DNA of 5,419 nucleotides from Spirochaetaceae bacterium. Lineage in GTDB: Bacteria > Spirochaetota > Spirochaetia > Treponematales > Breznakiellaceae. Both the position numbers and the translations under genes were made by a program. Positions 4,867 through 5,419 of the stretch are shown one piece after another (position 1 is the first letter of the stretch; every line of letters begins with the position of its first letter). The notes below the pieces were generated by a model. The model searched no databases. It saw nothing but the letters and a program-made list of their open reading frames with translations, and was not told where the DNA came from. The stretch is taken from assembly GCA_031257995.1 (NCBI GenBank), contig JAIRNN010000317.1:1-5419 (forward strand), read 5' to 3'.

Positions 4867-5182
4867 TATGCACTTCATATTACCCCTCCGCTATTCGGTT
4901 TATCACGGCTTTGGCGCGGTGTCTACCCCTTAACTTGTTGACAGGGAGAAGTCTTTCCTGCTTCCCGCCATGCTTGCTTTACAAGCACGGCTCCCGGCAC
5001 CCCCCTCTGCGGCACCCATTGCCGCGCGGAACAGGCACAACCATAGGTTGTGCTTGGCGTCATTTCCGCAACACGGTGTGGGCCCCGAAAACGCTTCACC
5101 GTAAATAAATGCAACAGGGTCCCGGCAGGCCCGTCCCCCGCAACATCCCGGCATTTATCATGGGAAACCATAGATTACACGG
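4867..5182. other. Gene-free interval with small inverted repeats
   Basis: No coding frame here has recognisable protein character, a ribosome binding site or a promoter. It contains two clean small hairpins: TGCTTG/CAAGCA (4971-4976 with 4982-4987) and GCACAACC/GGTTGTGC (5035-5042 with 5046-5053, loop ATA). It also carries the inverted 12-base match CCCCCTCTGCGG (5001-5012) to the element at 2843-2854. It may be repeat debris. Confidence 0.5.
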
Positions 5183-5419
5183 ATGAGCCGGTTTCACAAT
5201 CTCATGTTGCGTGTTGGGCAGAGTTCTCCTCTGGCCATCTTGGGCCGGGACGCTTGAGGCTTGCTGGAACCCCTTTTTGCCGTGATCCGGGGCGGTTAAG
5301 CGGGCGGGGACGCGGGTTTGGAAGCGTTTTTCGCCGAAAAACTCGTCGTTATCGTCATCCCGTCCGAGCGGGGGCTGCCCCAAGACAAGGTGTAGGCAAT
5401 AGCCGCCGGAATCTTCGTT
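5183..5419 (+). pseudogene. Possible decayed coding frame running off the right edge
   Basis: One frame from an ATG at 5183 reads like protein through three stop codons (TGA 5255, TAA 5297, TAG 5393): MSRFHNLMLRVGQSSPLAIL, then GLLEPLFAVIRGG, then GLEAFFAEKLVVIVIPSERG and finally AIAAGIFV. GC-rich third positions and a hydrophobic strand (LVVIVI) support former coding, while the stops argue against a working gene. I do not recognise the family. The alternative is a chance frame in GC-rich sequence, where an opposite-strand frame is also open (5096-5383). Confidence 0.2.

Noticed and set aside
4911..5108. A 65-residue + strand frame
   Set aside because: No ribosome binding site, no domain, and it is composed of inverted-repeat sequence.
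5326..5342. Hairpin GTTTTTC/GAAAAAC as a terminator
   Set aside because: The 7-base AT-rich stem lacks a T-run and falls inside the protein-like frame, so codon content explains it.
5096..5383. A 95-residue - strand frame near the right edge
   Set aside because: It is low-complexity-like, has no recognisable domain or ribosome binding site, and lies in GC-rich sequence where long chance frames are common.

Overview
The window (about 50% GC or a little above) most likely comes from a spirochaete, probably a Treponema-like lineage. The main reason is a divergent, three-domain FliG paralogue standing alone outside a flagellar operon; spirochaetes typically carry two FliG copies. This taxonomic call is inference. 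Three intact genes of ordinary length can be defended: a FliG-like gene on the + strand and a two-gene - strand operon (DHH phosphoesterase, then a sugar-nucleotide-type nucleotidyltransferase). There is also one intact small MNT-type nucleotidyltransferase on the - strand. Everything else is gene debris, repeats and regulatory sequence.

Layout. Positions 1-120 hold no supported gene. At 121-513 (- strand) a 98-residue MNT nucleotidyltransferase overlaps a 22-codon stub that looks like the start of a HepT/HEPN-type partner, so the pair appears to be an orphaned MntA-like half of a toxin-antitoxin module. At 584-1157 (+ strand) there is a GC-rich repeat copy, an N-terminal fragment of uvrA cut off after about 59 codons, and the first ~35 codons of an unidentified gene with a very strong ribosome binding site. 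That last fragment stops where the 3' end of an IS30-family transposase relic (1148 to about 1520, - strand) begins. The relic carries two nonsense codons and a pair of compensating frameshifts, and its distal part abuts or supplies the promoter of the FliG-like gene (1535-2632).

The interval 2633-2944 has no gene. It holds a short degenerate direct repeat and a multi-hairpin REP-like element whose last hairpin resembles a terminator. The DHH gene and the nucleotidyltransferase (4775 down to 2945) are 16 bases apart, each with a clear AAGGAG site. Upstream of the DHH gene lie a good extended -10 promoter and a long interrupted palindrome touching its -35. From 4867 to 5182 nothing codes. From 5183 to the right edge one frame reads like decayed protein, interrupted by three stops.

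A theme links the left half: three starts (MNT, uvrA fragment, FliG-like) sit 6-7 bases behind an extended -10 element, so their mRNAs would be leaderless or nearly so. I found no clear new multi-gene system. The most informative features are the leaderless promoter pattern, the broken MNT/HepT-like pair, and the FliG paralogue with altered torque-helix residues.
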